Numbered from the stretch's first letter, positions 1 to 11,614 are shown. The stretch is DNA of 64,000 bases from Epiperipatus broadwayi (GCA_028023455.1 JAQFVV010006274.1:1922001-1986000); one strand, 5' to 3'. Notes: a model not told the origin generated them from the sequence alone. Translations and numbers: made by a program.

Positions 1-1233
1 TCATTGTTGTTTTGTAATTGTTTGATTTGCAAAAATAAATTTAAAAAGTTAATTTTAAATTTGTTTATATTAAAACAGTGTCCAATTGTCAATCATATTG
101 ATATAATGGCTTAAATGTATGGACTAGAATTTATAATGTAACGACAAAATTTGTATAAAGATATTGTTTTCTTTGAAAAGAAACTTTTTTTAAAATTATC
201 TTTTGCATAATTTTAAATTGATATATCATCAGAACATGTTTAGGACATTTATCTCACATCCACCATTTATTCCATATTTTATTCTATGATTAGCATTATA
301 GTTTCATTCAACTATTGAGATTGTATCACTGATTCACCCCAAATTATTAAATATTTATTCATTTTTTTTTCTACATGTTATTTTTAATAATTTACTATTA
401 CTTAATAAATTTACTATTTATTGTCAAAGAACCATGTCTGGAAAGTAAAGAAAAATTTAAGATGAAAAGCAAATATATCAAAGCAGATTGAAATCAATCT
501 ATTTGATTATAAATAACAAGAATAAAATTCAATATATTGTTTGCTTGGAAGTTATATCAGTACCTAAAGAATATAATGTGAAACAAAATAGAAAGTAGAT
601 TGAAGTAAAGAGGGGTTCCCCTCTTTTCTTCTATAACGTACGCTTGTGGTTAAACACCTGTAGAGGTCCCTACTATCGCATTTTACACGCATATTCTCGA
701 GGTTATAGCCTCAGTAAATATTACTTACTATATTATGAAATAAAAAATGTATGGTGTATATTAGATAATCAAGAAGTATCATTTTTGCTGAATTTAAGAA
801 GTTGATGCAGCCCTCATATTGTCTAAGATTGGATAATACTGTTTTAAATGAATAGGAATACAATGAACCATTAAAGAAGCTGCTGTTTTGAATAACAGAT
901 CTGTCTGGTTATATTTTTTAAGATTGCAAGTGTAAAATGTTCATATATATTAATTTGTTTTAATTTTTTAAAACATTTTTATTACAATATAAAAATTGTG
1001 ATCATTTGGAATCAATAATTTCAGGGCTTAAATTGCATTTTTATCTTTTTAGTTGAGAAATAACTAAAGAAGTGTTATTTTTTTAATGTACCATACTGAT
1101 CTTTGATAATTTTAAATATTTTAATAACTATTATAGTTTATAGAAATTTTATACTTTGTGTTATAGTTTAAAATTTATTAATTGATGTGACATATAATAC
1201 AAACAATCATATTTTGATATTTAATTTTTATAG
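1..1233 (+). other. intron sequence upstream of the first UBR exon
   Basis: No exon or mobile-element coding was recognised here. The stretch is strongly A+T-rich with many stops in all frames. It ends in a T-rich tract and an AG acceptor at 1232-1233, which fits an intron of the UBR gene. The one compositional anomaly is a GC-richer patch at about 605-715 that begins with a perfect palindrome (see next entry). The patch resembles the remnant of an inserted repeat, but no family could be assigned. Confidence 0.6.
607..626. repeat. perfect 9-bp palindrome in a GC-rich patch
   Basis: AAAGAGGGG is followed by TT and its exact reverse complement CCCCTCTTT. It stands out in A+T-rich surroundings and would form a short stable hairpin. 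It opens the GC-richer stretch 605-715. It may be the tip of an old inserted element, but no matching second end was found. Confidence 0.6.
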
Positions 1234-1404
1234 ATGTCCAAAATGGGATAGTGAAGATAGTCGAGCACCAACCATGTGCCTCGTGTGTGGAGAAATTCTT
1301 TGTTCTCAGAGTTATTGTTGCCAAAAAGAATTAGATGATTCATCTGTTGGAGCTTGTAATTACCATGCATACCATTGTGGTGCAGGTGTCGGCATGTTTC
1401 TCAG
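1234..1404 (+). CDS. UBR1/UBR2-type E3 ubiquitin ligase, C-terminal exon (penultimate or earlier)
   Basis: This exon encodes about 57 residues of the cysteine-rich C-terminal part of a UBR1/UBR2-family N-recognin. These RING E3 ligases recognise destabilising N-termini and target proteins to the proteasome. Visible landmarks are CPKWDSED, then CLVCGEILCSQSYCCQ, GACNYHAYHCGAG and VGMFLR, with seven cysteines and two histidines in zinc-ligand-like spacing. These match the vertebrate and yeast family pattern as I know it. The acceptor is TTTTTATAG at 1225-1233 and the donor is CAG|GTGAGA at 1404/1405. The exon starts with the last base of an arginine codon and ends two bases into another, so both borders are phase 2. 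An ATG at 1187 in the same open frame is intronic and is not the start. UBR1 and UBR2 cannot be separated from this piece. Confidence 0.95.
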
Positions 1405-1689
1405 GTGAGAAACATTTTATGGTTTTATAACTGAAATTAAAATATTGTAAAGCTGTAGTAATAGTTTTGATTAAAACTAATATATTATTTGATAAGTAGA
1501 ATCTAAATATTTATAATTTATTAAGTTTGTTTTGTTTTGTTTTTGTTATTATTGGTAATCAAAAAAAAAAATTTTTTGAAAATAAAAACCTTTACTAAAA
1601 TTTAATTTATATGTAAGCGCATATGTATATAAATATATGATATTTATTTACCATATAGATTTTTTTTAGATAGCTTAATTATTAACAAA
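1405..1689 (+). other. intron start, no recognisable element
   Basis: A+T-rich sequence with an A/T homopolymer stretch near 1560. I see nothing to annotate. Confidence 0.5.
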
Positions 1690-1965
1690 ATTTCACCAAG
1701 AGATAGATTCACTAGTAGCTTTATTGAGATCTTCAATTCTGCCTCTGTTGCAAGATCTGTGGCTGCTAAATTCTACTTATGAAGCAGATAAGCACAGTAA
1801 CTATGGATTGCCATGAATCTGTTGATGTGATTCCATTTGTGTTTTGAAAGATCAAATCCACACATTGCTTTATTATTGATTCTGAATAAATATATTTGTT
1901 TGGAATCTCTCAAGAATTTGATTTTTTATGCTATAATTTTTCATTGTAGATTCTTGATTTAAAAT

Positions 1966-2720
1966 TCATAAAGAAGATCTTGAATTAAGACAAGTCTTAA
2001 ATGATGAAATTATATGAATTATTGGCAAGTCCATGCTACTTGAAAGCTTTTTATATATTTTCTCTAAAGCAACTTTTAATCTGATATCTGATGGAAGAGT
2101 ATGTGAAAGAGTTGATTTGAATGTAATAATATTATTTCTCCTCATAATATTTAATTGAATATTCAGAAGTTTGGTGTAATTTTTCTTTAACAGGGACATA
2201 GTATTCACCTTTAGAATGTACTATTGCTAAGGAAAATGTCCAGAAAATATTTATAACATAATCCCAAGGAGTAACAACTAACTTTCCAAGATTATACCTA
2301 GAAATTAACTTTGATCGAATCTTAGCTAAAGGAGGAAAATAAGTTAAGTTACAATCCAAAGTTACTTTTAAATGGCATGGGATAGGGTTGTGTTTCAGTC
2401 TATTGTTACCAAAAAATATATGCAGATTACAAGATAAATCTTTGTTATTTAGATAAATTACTGAGCATATTGTCTTCATTGGATTAGGAATAAGACTCCA
2501 ATCTTTGAAAAACATTTTCAATCTTTTCAAATTCTTATTGCAAGACTTCTATTTCAGGTAAAAATCTCTTGAGAAGTCCAAGCAATGTCAACAGCATAAG
2601 TGAATTTTCTGCATTCTGTTTTGAGAAGATCTTTGATGAATGTATTAAGTAAAGTAGGTAAGAGAACAGAATTCTAAGAAAGACAAATTTATAAAATATT
2701 TTATCTACTGTGATTATCAT
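1966..2720 (-). pseudogene. reverse transcriptase remnant of the jockey-like LINE
   Basis: Minus-strand reading gives LLPTLLNTFIKDLL, then FTYAVDIAW, a decayed form of the FAYADDIAL catalytic box with the first aspartate changed to valine. Next, at 2530-2132, come WSLIPNPMKT, LKVTLDCNLTY and GKLVVTPWDYV, followed by a YYVPV segment equivalent to the EYCAPVW block. The tail 2208-1966 continues with IQLNIMRRNN and LPSDIRLKVALEKIY. This is the order seen in jockey-type reverse transcriptases. At least two frameshifts and several stops separate the segments. Confidence 0.85.
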
Positions 2721-3535
2721 TTAATGTCACTTGAATTATTCTATTAAAGACCTTTTTGTCAAATAAATTAATGATTTTTCTACAATTAAAGATTTTTGAA
2801 ACTTTTGTAAGACTATTTTTTTCAAACACAATCATTAGATCAATAAAGGTTGCACCAGTTTTTAATTTATTTTAAAGCCTTTTCTAATATGCCTTGTTAA
2901 AAATAAAATATGTTCATAGCAACTTTTTTTCTTGCTTAAAGCAGCCTGCTGTATAAGTAAATGACTTTTAGCGATTGATAAAATTCTTATTTCTAAAATC
3001 TTGCAGAAAGACATAATAATTGTTTAGATATTTATTTGGTTTTAAGAGTGCTATAGTTTTGGCATTGAATAACGTTATTGAATAGTTTTGTCAATCATAC
3101 TTTCACTTTAAAACCTAAATACTATCTGTTCCTGGGATCATTTCTGATTTAAGATATATGATTAGAATTGTCAGAGAAACTTGAAATTCTGATCTAAAGA
3201 TATCTTTCTTTTTTGTCAATCTCATATTTAGATACCTGATTAGCATTAACTAATAATTCTTTTAAAGCTACTTTTATATTCAATAGGCTTATGTAAAATG
3301 GATCCTTATGATTACGCGTTCTAAAGTTTTTATTGCTTTCAGTATTCTTCCTAAGAAAAGAATCTTTGGTGCTGTAGTTATGAATTTGAAAACCTTTCAT
3401 AATAGAGGGACTAAAAGAGAATGTATTAATATTCTATTGTAAGATATTCAGTATATTGACTCCAATCAGCTTTCCTTAAATTCCATTTCAAAATAGGATA
3501 ACTTTCAACTCTAGAAATATGTATTCTAAGAGTGA

Positions 3536-3964
3536 TTAGATTTGGTTAATGTTGCCTATGAAGGAAGTAATCCATTGATCAGATAATAATAAGTAATTTT
3601 TTTGTTGAAGCAAAACATAAATCAGAAGTTGTTTCTGTATCCCATATGCTTGAATGGAATGTTCTCCTTGTTTATGCATATTGTTTGAATTTATCCATTT
3701 TAAAAAGTTGATGACTTGCTTGATTCTCATTCATCTATTGTCAAAAACAAATATGATAATTGAAATCTCTGCAAACACAGAAGGTGTAGAAAGATCTGGA
3801 AGAGGAGAATAAGACCCATTTGTATTAGGAGATTTATAAATGTTACATATGTAAAAATTATTTATCCAAATAGTGATTGCAAAATTATTTGAACCACCTT
3901 CAACAGAAGTTGTTTGCTTTACTAGGTGTTTTAGCCATACCATGTTTAAAGCCAAATTTACCAA
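3536..3964 (-). pseudogene. AP-endonuclease domain remnant of the jockey-like LINE
   Basis: The frame 3964-3731 contains FYICNIYKSPNTNGSY followed by SPLPDLSTPSVF, which matches the NIYKPP...PxLPxLxxP segment just before the catalytic GDFN block of jockey-type endonucleases. The GDFN block itself is degraded. After a frameshift, 3730-3536 continues with FLKWINSNNMH and a stretch equivalent to the GTF...ARW...PDLCFVS region. Known members nick target DNA to prime reverse transcription. This copy cannot make a working enzyme. Confidence 0.75.
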
Positions 3965-4110
3965 TAATTGAGGAAAATTCAGGAATATTAATATGTAACA
4001 TTACAAGAATGATGAGACCTATAATTATATCAACATTATATTAATCAAGCCCTCACTATTAAATTGGAATAAGACTGTGTTATCTGATGAAGAGAAGATT
4101 GTTTTATAAA

Positions 4111-4516
4111 GGTTATACCTAGCACTTAAGAGGTTTCATGATTTTATTTTGAAAAGTCTAGGACATTCGTTTTTGTAGTCTTAATGTGGCTATTCTCATA
4201 ATACCAGAGTTCATGAAAGTAATTTTATTGTATATTTTTATAATTTGATGTCTCTAAGCAGAAATTCATCAAGATGTAGTCTGTTTTCCATGTAGAGATA
4301 TTTGTTTCACAAGCTAATAGCTTGCTGCTTTCAGATGGGCCCAGAAAGGTGATCATTCATCCACCCCTATATATTTGTTTATAGTATACAATATTGGTGA
4401 ATTTAATAAATAAAAGTTTACATCTAATTAACTGGAATAGTGATTAAGTAGTGGTAAATGTATTTTTTAAATGTGATTAATATTTTTGAATTTATAAAAT
4501 TCATTTATAATGTATG
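4111..4516. other. stretch between the LINE and the fold-back, nothing assigned
   Basis: A+T-rich sequence. It may hold the degraded 5' part of the jockey-like LINE, but no convincing residues were found. Confidence 0.4.
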
Positions 4517-4739
4517 CATATTTGGTGCTGATTTAGTATGCTCTCATGGCCATTTTGAATTATAAGAACTGCCAAAACCCAGGCTGACATATCCAAGCGA
4601 TAAATCACATCGATCAATCTCGTTGTCGTGATCTGACCACTCATTACAAAATTGCTATTTTCATAAAAAAAGACAAGCAACATGATTAAAATATTAAAAC
4701 ACAAAATTCGCAATTTTCATTGAAAATTAAAAAATAAAA

Positions 4740-5006
4740 ACTTGGTTTTATCAGACTTTTTCATCAATATTACAAAATCGCCATTTTTAATCAAAAATAA
4801 AAATAATCAATCACATGGTTGAAATATTAAAACCCAAAATTCACAATTTTCATCAAAAATTAAAAAACTTGGTTTGATCACACTTTTTCATCAATATTAC
4901 AAAAATCACCATTTTCATCAAAAACACAATCACATGATTGAAATATTAAAACACAAAATTCGCAATTTTCATCGAAAAATAAAAATTTGGTTTGATCAGT
5001 CCTTTT
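4740..5006. repeat. about 124-bp tandem units in the outer left arm of FB1
   Basis: At least two full units and the start of a third, each running from CTTGGTTT(T/G)ATCA through CATCAATATTACAAAA and ATCACATG to a CACAATTTTCATC motif. The series resumes at 7855 after the inserted copy A. Complementary units lie at about 11240-11480 in the right arm. Confidence 0.75.
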
Positions 5007-5160
5007 GGTTGTTTTCTAGTCCCTTGTGTCGGCCGTTTGACGGCATTGATGCTAATCAAAAACACATACATATTATGATTCCGGGCTGGGCCTGTGATTC
5101 TATTTATATAAATATCGACTTTTTTTAGTTTTTGTAATAGGAAATTAGAGGAACTAATAG

Positions 5161-6178
5161 GGTTGTAGTATTATGGACAAAGATGCCGCTCGATGTCGCC
5201 ATTATCATGCTAAAATTATAAAATATGAACATTCCCAGGCCGTTGATTTTAATCATTTTTATGTGTTTTTTTGTAATGCGAAAATAAAAGATATTAAAAT
5301 CGTGTTTTTTAAATATTTTTTTTTAAATTAACATATACAAATTAAATGATAACAATAAATGTAAAATAAAATCAACGAATTACAATTCAATTCACGTTTT
5401 TTTTTTTTTTGCTTTATTAGAAAAAACAATTTTCAATCTGATTTTTTTTTTGGAGGGTACGCCTTTTTTGTTGTTGTTTAAAAAATCGTAGTTGGAATAA
5501 AAAATAAAAGTTCTTACTCTTCGTTTTACATTTTAATTTTAACAGAGAAACAGATATTATTGTGTTACTGCTATTTTTTACTTTCTTAGTCTTCATTTTA
5601 CATTTTAATTTTTACAGAGAAACAGATATATTATTGAGTTACCACTATTTTTTACTTCAAATAAAATGACAACAAAAAGTAAAAGTTGTTAGGTTTAGGG
5701 TTAGGGTTCTGTTGTTTGTAAATCACAGAATCGAACAAGATGTGCGATTTCCTGCACCATATTGTTGGTCTCGTGGAATGTTACGAACAGTATGTTACTT
5801 GATGCGTTACCTAATTCCAATTGGCTTTACACATCTAGCTGGACAAGATTTTGCCACTTAAAACTACAATACAGAATGGTGTAAAGAGTCGGATAATTAT
5901 TAATTAAGAAAATCGGAATATTTCAATACTTTAAAAAAAAAAATTCAATAAAAACCAAGCCGTAATAATTGTATGAAGTGTGCAAATTCGCCAAATTTAT
6001 TTGCTGCGATGCGACATACGTGCTGTACTGCGACATGACATAGCGGCCTGCAATCTGTAGCACAACAGTAAAAGTCGTCTTATAGAAAATGCGGGTTCGA
6101 ATGTGTCAGCCGCGGAAACGGCATTTTTATGTGCTTTAGCATGTAAACGGCGCCATTGAGCGGCGTCTTTATCCATCA
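5161..6178. mobile_element. nested TIR insertion inside copy A, with protein-like inverted ends
   Basis: Copies B and C lack this block: in B the sequence runs directly from the GAGGAACTAATAG motif into the TATTACTATTTA motif. The block's ends are inverted repeats: ATGGACAAAGATGCCGCTC at 5173 and, on the minus strand from about 6177, ATGGATAAAGACGCCGCTC. Similarity continues through CATGCTAAA. Both ends read in frame as MDKDAA. The minus-strand frame stays open for 60 codons (6179-5997) as MDKDAAQWRRLHAKAHKN and onwards. An internal 85-bp tandem duplication lies at about 5515-5665, and a TTAGGTTTAGGGTTAGGG stretch near 5690. I do not recognise the protein. Confidence 0.7.
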
Positions 6179-6239
6179 TATTACTATTTAAAAAACAAAA
6201 ATTTTAGAAATTCACATGAAATTTTAAAATGATACCTGA

Positions 6240-7290
6240 ATAATTGACATTTTTTGGACAGTAATTAATCATAAAATGAGTTGTTTTTGTTTGTATGTAT
6301 ATCTATAAAAAGTTATAGTATTTTTTTAATATAAAATAATATGCAATTATACATTTTTCAATTTGCACAAAATTTCTACATTCACGCTAAATTTAAAAAT
6401 GATACCTAAGTAATTTGCTTTTATTTTTGACAGTAACTAATCAGAAAATGGGTTCTTTTTGTTAGTGTATATATATATAAAGTACCGTTCTTTAAATACT
6501 ACATTTAAAAATGGTACCCGACTATTTTGCAATTTTTTTTGGACAGTAATGAATCAGAAAGTGGGTTGTTTTTGTTAGTGTGTAGATATCAAAAGATGTA
6601 ATATTATTTAAATACTAAATTTAAAAATGATACATGAATAACTTTTTTTTTGATATTGACAGTAATTAATCAGAAAATGGGTTTTATTTTCTTTGTGTGT
6701 GAATATAGAAAAAGTTACGATCTTTTTGAATAGAAAATAATACAGAAAATAATACGCAATTCTACATTATTCAATTTATCCACATTTAAAAATTCACACT
6801 CAATTTTCAAATGATATGCAACGAATTTTTTTTTTTTTGGGACAGTAATTAATCAGAAAGTGGGTTCTTTTTGTTAGTGGGTATATATAAAAAGGACCGT
6901 CATTGAAATACTTAATTTACAACTAATACCCGACTAATTTGCTTTTTTTTTTTTGACAGTAATGAATCAGAAAGTGGGTTCTTTTTGTTAGTGATTCTAT
7001 ATAAAATGGTACCGTTATTTAAATACTAAATTTAAAAATGATACCCAACTATTTTGCGTTTTTTTGGACAGTGTGTTTTTTTTTTTGTTATTGTGTATAT
7101 ATATAAAAAGTGCCATAATTCAAATACTACATTTAAAAATCAAACCTGACTAATTTGCCTTTTTTTTTGTACAGTAATTAATCAGAAACTGGGTTGTTTT
7201 TGTTAATGTGTGTACATATAAAACTAATTTATTTTCTTTTTTTTGGACAGTAATTAATAATCAATCACTGGGTTGTTTTTGTTTGTGCGT
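6240..7290 (+). repeat. array of about 113-bp units in copy A
   Basis: Nine occurrences of a GACAGTAAT..ATCAGAAA(A/G)TGGGTT box start near 6256, 6429, 6541, 6657, 6841, 6954, 7067, 7170 and 7245. Most intervals are 103-116 bp. Two are about 173-184 bp because they contain an extra segment around AATAATACGCAATT, and the last is shorter. Each unit also carries a T-run, a TTTTTGTTAGTG(T) box and a GATACC(C/T)(G/A)A box. The order of long and short units is the same in copies B and C, so the array is inherited as a structured whole rather than scrambled like a satellite. Confidence 0.85.
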
Positions 7291-9325
7291 ATATATCAAA
7301 AGTAACTTGTCATGGACGAATTCTCAAGAAAACGTTACTTTTTGCATGATTGTCAAAATACTGCTCTACTGCACCCGTAAATGCAATTTTTGTGGGTTAC
7401 TCATTCATAATGGAACCTTCACGACAACGTTAATAAAGTTGCAACATAACAGTAGGTTAGAGCAGTTGAAAAAAACATTTGTAATGAAATTTAAAATAAT
7501 TACGACAGGCTAAAATCCACACACTCTCACATGAAAGTATAGAGAAAATAGACATTCTAGCATTATGATATAGTTAATGACACAATCAACTACGGCAGCC
7601 AATAAGGTATTTATTTGTCTGTGCTTTTAGCATAGAAAAAAGCCAGACCGGCTCAGCCGTGGAGACTCTTTCTGTGTTTTATTATAGAAAGAAGCCTGTT
7701 ATGTTGGCTGAGGCTGCCACGAGGACTCTTTCTGTGTTTTATCGTAGAAAGAAGCCTCTTAGGTTGGGTGTAGGCCACTGAAACAGTATATTTTTAGGAA
7801 TTGACCTAGAAATAGTGCCATCATGCAGCTGACATGAAGGAATAGAAAATAACCGTCTTTTTCATCACTATTACAAAATTGCCATTTTCATCAAAAATAA
7901 AAAAAACAATCGCTTGATTAAAATATTAAAACACAAAATTCACAATTTTCATGGAAATTTAAAAAATAAAAACTTGGTTTGATCAGACTTTTTTTATCAA
8001 TATTACAAAATTGTCATTTTCATCAAAAATATTTTTAAAACCCCAATTTTCATAGTTATAAGAAATCTAATCATGTGATTAAAAAATTAAAGCACAAAAT
8101 CCACAATTTTAAAAAATGAAATTTAAGTTTGCTAGTTTATTTAACCATCTACTCATGACAATAAAAAAAAATCAATTTTAAGCAATAATTATATTTTCAT
8201 ATAGTTATATGTATGGAATCACGTGTAAAAAAAGCATGCAAATATTTTACATTCAGATTTGTTATCTAAATTTACATCAACCTTCAAAAAAATCAAATTT
8301 AAGTTTACTAGTTTATTAAACCATCTACACATAACAGTCAAAAGGATATGTCCATATGAAATAAAATATATAAATTTAGAATACTTAAACAGAAAAAAAT
8401 AAAGGAAAAAATTGAAAAAAATATTAAAAACCCACGTTCAATAAATGTAAAATTGATAAATTTAAAATACAAATTATGCTATATGCCAAAAGATTATAAT
8501 TTATAAAATACGAATGTTAAAAAATAATGACAGTGCAAAGGCCGATTGCTAGTTTAAATTTAAGTTTGCTAGTTTATCAAGCATTTTGGGTAATAAAAAA
8601 AAACAATTTTCATAGTAATAAAAAAATGTAATCATGTGATTAAAAAGTAAAATGCAATTTTGCAAATATTTGAAATTAATTTTAAGTAATAATTATATTT
8701 TCATAGTTATACTTGTGGAATCGCATGCCAAAAAAAAGGTGCACAAACTTCTTAAATTCAGATTTGTTATCTAAATTTACATCTTTCTTTAAAAAAAATC
8801 AAATTTAAGTGCACTAGTTTATTAAATCATTACTCATCACAATTAAAAGGATATGCCCATATGAAATAAAGCATATAAATTTAGAGTATTTAAACAGAAA
8901 AAATAAAGGAAAAAATTGAAAAAATATTAATTAATATCCACATGTTCAATAGATGTAAAATTGATAGAATTCAAAATGGCAGTGACCGCACTCCAAATAT
9001 TAAATGTTTATAACTTTTAAACTATGAATGTTATTAAATATCTGAATTTCCAAATACTGAAATATAACTTCTAATTACCAGAAATTCTCAGCTTGTCCCA
9101 CGTAGATACTGTTTGAAATTCCTTTCCTAACGTCATAATGGAATCTGCTCTTAATCGTGTGAGATCCACACAGGCTCTAGAAACAGATAATTTACATCGA
9201 ACTCTTGGAATTGATACAAATCTCTAGTCATTTACATGTAAGTGACTTTTACCATCAACAAATGAGCATGGAAACATGTTTAAAGAAAATAAATAGATTT
9301 TATTATTGCTAATACAAAAGCTTAC

Positions 9326-9979
9326 TTAAAATTATTTTCGTTAAAATTTTTTAGATTTTTAAAAATTGTCTTTCATCTGCAATAAGTCTTTCCGATTTTT
9401 ATTCTTTTGTTAATTACTTTAAAATATCTAAATCTTTTTTTATTGAAGTAAATAGAGATAAAAACTCAATATTGTTGACATGTGATCATATGATTTAAAA
9501 GTGTCTATAAAAGACAAATTTTGATCCATTGAACAATCATGGCTGAAAGCCAAAATTAAGATATTTTTAAAAATGTGAGGGACATCACCGGATCTTTTAC
9601 AATCACATTTAGATTCAATTTATTGGCAAATGGTCAAAAAGCATCTAAATGAGAGAGATTTATTTATTAAATTTCTCAAAGATGCTAAAGATATCTATTG
9701 ACAGTGAAAAGTTTAGTGTTTATCTTATTTAAAAGTAGATACCTTTTACATTTGAAATAAACAAATTTTTATTTATTTATGTTACTATTTTCATTTTTAG
9801 CATATGTATTTTGATATGGATCTTCTTCATAATTATCATCTCCAAGTGTTATTTTAAATTGGAAATCAAAGAAAAGTGTCAGTTTTTAAAAACCTAAAGA
9901 ATTTTAACAAAATGAAGGAATCAAATTTATTAATTTTTTTTTATTTAGTGTAATATTAATATATTTTTAACTTTAGACA
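9326..9979. other. unique loop of FB1
   Basis: This is the only part of FB1 without a complementary partner. Read on the + strand at about 9543-9700, one frame gives WLKAKIKIFLKM, a stop, then GTSPDLLQSHLDSIYW and QMVKKHLNERDLFIKF before the next stop. It is more protein-like than its surroundings but not assignable. It may be a remnant of the mobilising gene or of a captured gene, or chance. Confidence 0.35.
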
Positions 9980-11614
9980 GTATTTGTATCAGCAATAATA
10001 AAGTTATTCATTTTAAACATGTTTCTGTGTTCATTTGTTGATGGTAAAAGTCACTTGCCTGTAAATAACTAGAGATTTGTATTGGTTTCAAGAGTTCGAT
10101 GCAAATTATCGATTTCTAGAGCTCCTTTAGATCTCATGTAATCAAGAGTAGATTCCATTATGACATTAGGAGATGAATTTCAAACATTATCTACATGGGA
10201 AAAACCAAGAATTCCAGGTAATTAGAAGTTATAATGTTTCTGTATTTGGAAATTCATACTTTTAATAACATTTTTAGTTTAGAAGTTATAAACATTTAAT
10301 ATTTAGAGTGTGGTCACCGCCATTTTGAATTCTATCAATTTTACTCTTATTGAACATGTGGGTTTTAATTAATTTATTTTTTCAGTTTTTTTTCCTTTAC
10401 TTTTTTCTGTTTAAATACTCTAAATTCATATGCTTTATTTCATATGGGTATATTCTTTTGATTGTCATGAGTAGACAGTTTAATAAACTAGTAAACTTAA
10501 ATTTGATTTTTTTTTTAAGATTGCTATAAATTTAGTTAGCGAATCTGAATTTAAGAAGTTTGCACACCTTTTTTTGTCATGTGATTCCATAAGTATAACT
10601 ATGAAAATATAATTATTGCTAAAAATTAATTTCAAATATTTGCGAAATTGTATTTTACTTTTTTAATCACATGATTACATTTTTTATTATGATGAAAATT
10701 GTTTTTTTTTTTATTACCAAAAATGCCAATAAACATCATATATATATATAGTGAGTTTTGCCTGTTTTAATTACCAAAAATGGTTGATAAACTGGCAAAC
10801 TTAAATTTAAACTAGCAATTGATCTTTGCACCATTATTACATTTTTAACATTCATATTTTATAAGTTATAATCTTTTTGGCATATAGTATAATTTGTATT
10901 TTAAATCTATTAATTTTACGTTTATTGAACATGGGAGTTTTTAATATTTTTTTCCTTTACTTTTTCTGTTTCAGTACTCTAAATGCATATGCTTTATTTC
11001 ATATGGGCATATCCTTTTGATTGTCATGTGGAAATGATTTAATAAACTAGTAAACTTAAATTTGATTTTTTTAAAGTTGATGTAAATTTCGATAATGAAT
11101 CTGAATGTAAAATATTTGCATGCCTTTTTTAGTCACATGATTCCATAAATATAACTATGAAAATGTAACTATTGCTTAAAATTGATTTTTTTTTATTGTC
11201 ATGAGTAGATAGTTAAATAAACTGGCAAACTTAAATTTAATTTTTTAAAATTGCGAATTTTGTGTTTTAATTTTTTAATCACATGATTAGATTTCTTATA
11301 ACTACGAAAATTGAGTTGTTTGTATTTTTGATGAAAATGGCAATTTTGTAATATTGATGAAAAAGTCCTCAACCAAGTTTTTATTTTTTAATTTTCGATG
11401 AAAATTGCAAATTTTGTGTTTTAATATTTTAATCATGTGATTGTTTTTTTTTATTTTTGATGAAAATGGCAATTTTGTAACAAATGGTTGGATTGCTACA
11501 ACATATAGATTGAGCGATGTGATTTATTGTTTGTATGTGTCAGCCTGGGTTTTGGGTGCTACTTATAATTCAAAAATGGCCATGAGCATATACTAAATTA
11601 TTACCACATATTCT

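Larger units (their letters stand above)
1690..4110 (-). mobile_element. decayed jockey-like LINE (non-LTR retrotransposon)
   Basis: Read on the minus strand from about 4110 down to about 1690, broken frames give the two enzymes of a jockey-type ORF2 in the expected order: an AP-type endonuclease (about 4060-3540), then a reverse transcriptase and its C-terminal region (about 2720-1960). Stops and frameshifts are frequent, so it is a fossil. Neither a 5' ORF1 nor a poly-A or repeat tail could be defined, and the outer borders are approximate. The element is antisense to the UBR gene and was probably inserted long ago, given the decay. Confidence 0.85.
5007..7854 (+). mobile_element. TIR transposon with internal minisatellite, copy A
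   Basis: The left end starts GGTTGTTTTCTAGTCCCT and the right end finishes AGGAATAGAAAATAACC, imperfect inverted repeats of each other over roughly 35 bp. It interrupts the tandem unit of FB1 and is flanked by GTCCTTTT (4999-5006) and GTCTTTTT (7855-7862), an 8-bp target duplication with one change. Just inside the left tip is a small palindrome, GCCGTTTGACGGC. From left to right it carries a nested insertion (5161-6178), an array of about 113-bp repeats, and a block with repeats of an AAGAAGCCT / GAGGACTCTTTCTG motif at 7640-7770. No transposase frame is present, so it looks non-autonomous. The 8-bp duplication suggests a hAT-like mover but does not prove it. Confidence 0.85.
4517..11614. 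mobile_element. giant fold-back (long terminal inverted repeat) element FB1
   Basis: The two sides are long imperfect reverse complements. The left arm is 4517-5006 plus 7855-about 9325, and the right arm is about 9980-11614. Matching blocks include the outer tips (TTTAGTAT, CTCATGGCCATTTT, AACCCAGGCTGACA on the left, their complements at 11530-11610), the 8220-8950 / 10330-11150 block, and the inner blocks around 9090-9290 / 10010-10230. Without copy A the element is about 4.25 kb with arms of about 1.6-2 kb and a loop of about 650 bp. No clear target duplication was found. Arms diverge by point changes and small indels, so this is not a fresh duplication. No transposase was recognised. Confidence 0.85.

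Noticed and set aside
1187-1233. ATG at 1187 as the start of the UBR coding frame
   Set aside because: The first 15 codons are A+T-rich noise, and a T-rich tract plus AG acceptor ends at 1233, exactly where family similarity begins. It is intron read-through.
6240-7290. CRISPR-like array
   Set aside because: The units are about 113 bp or more, diverged along their whole length, with no constant short repeat and unique spacers. They lie inside an animal transposon.
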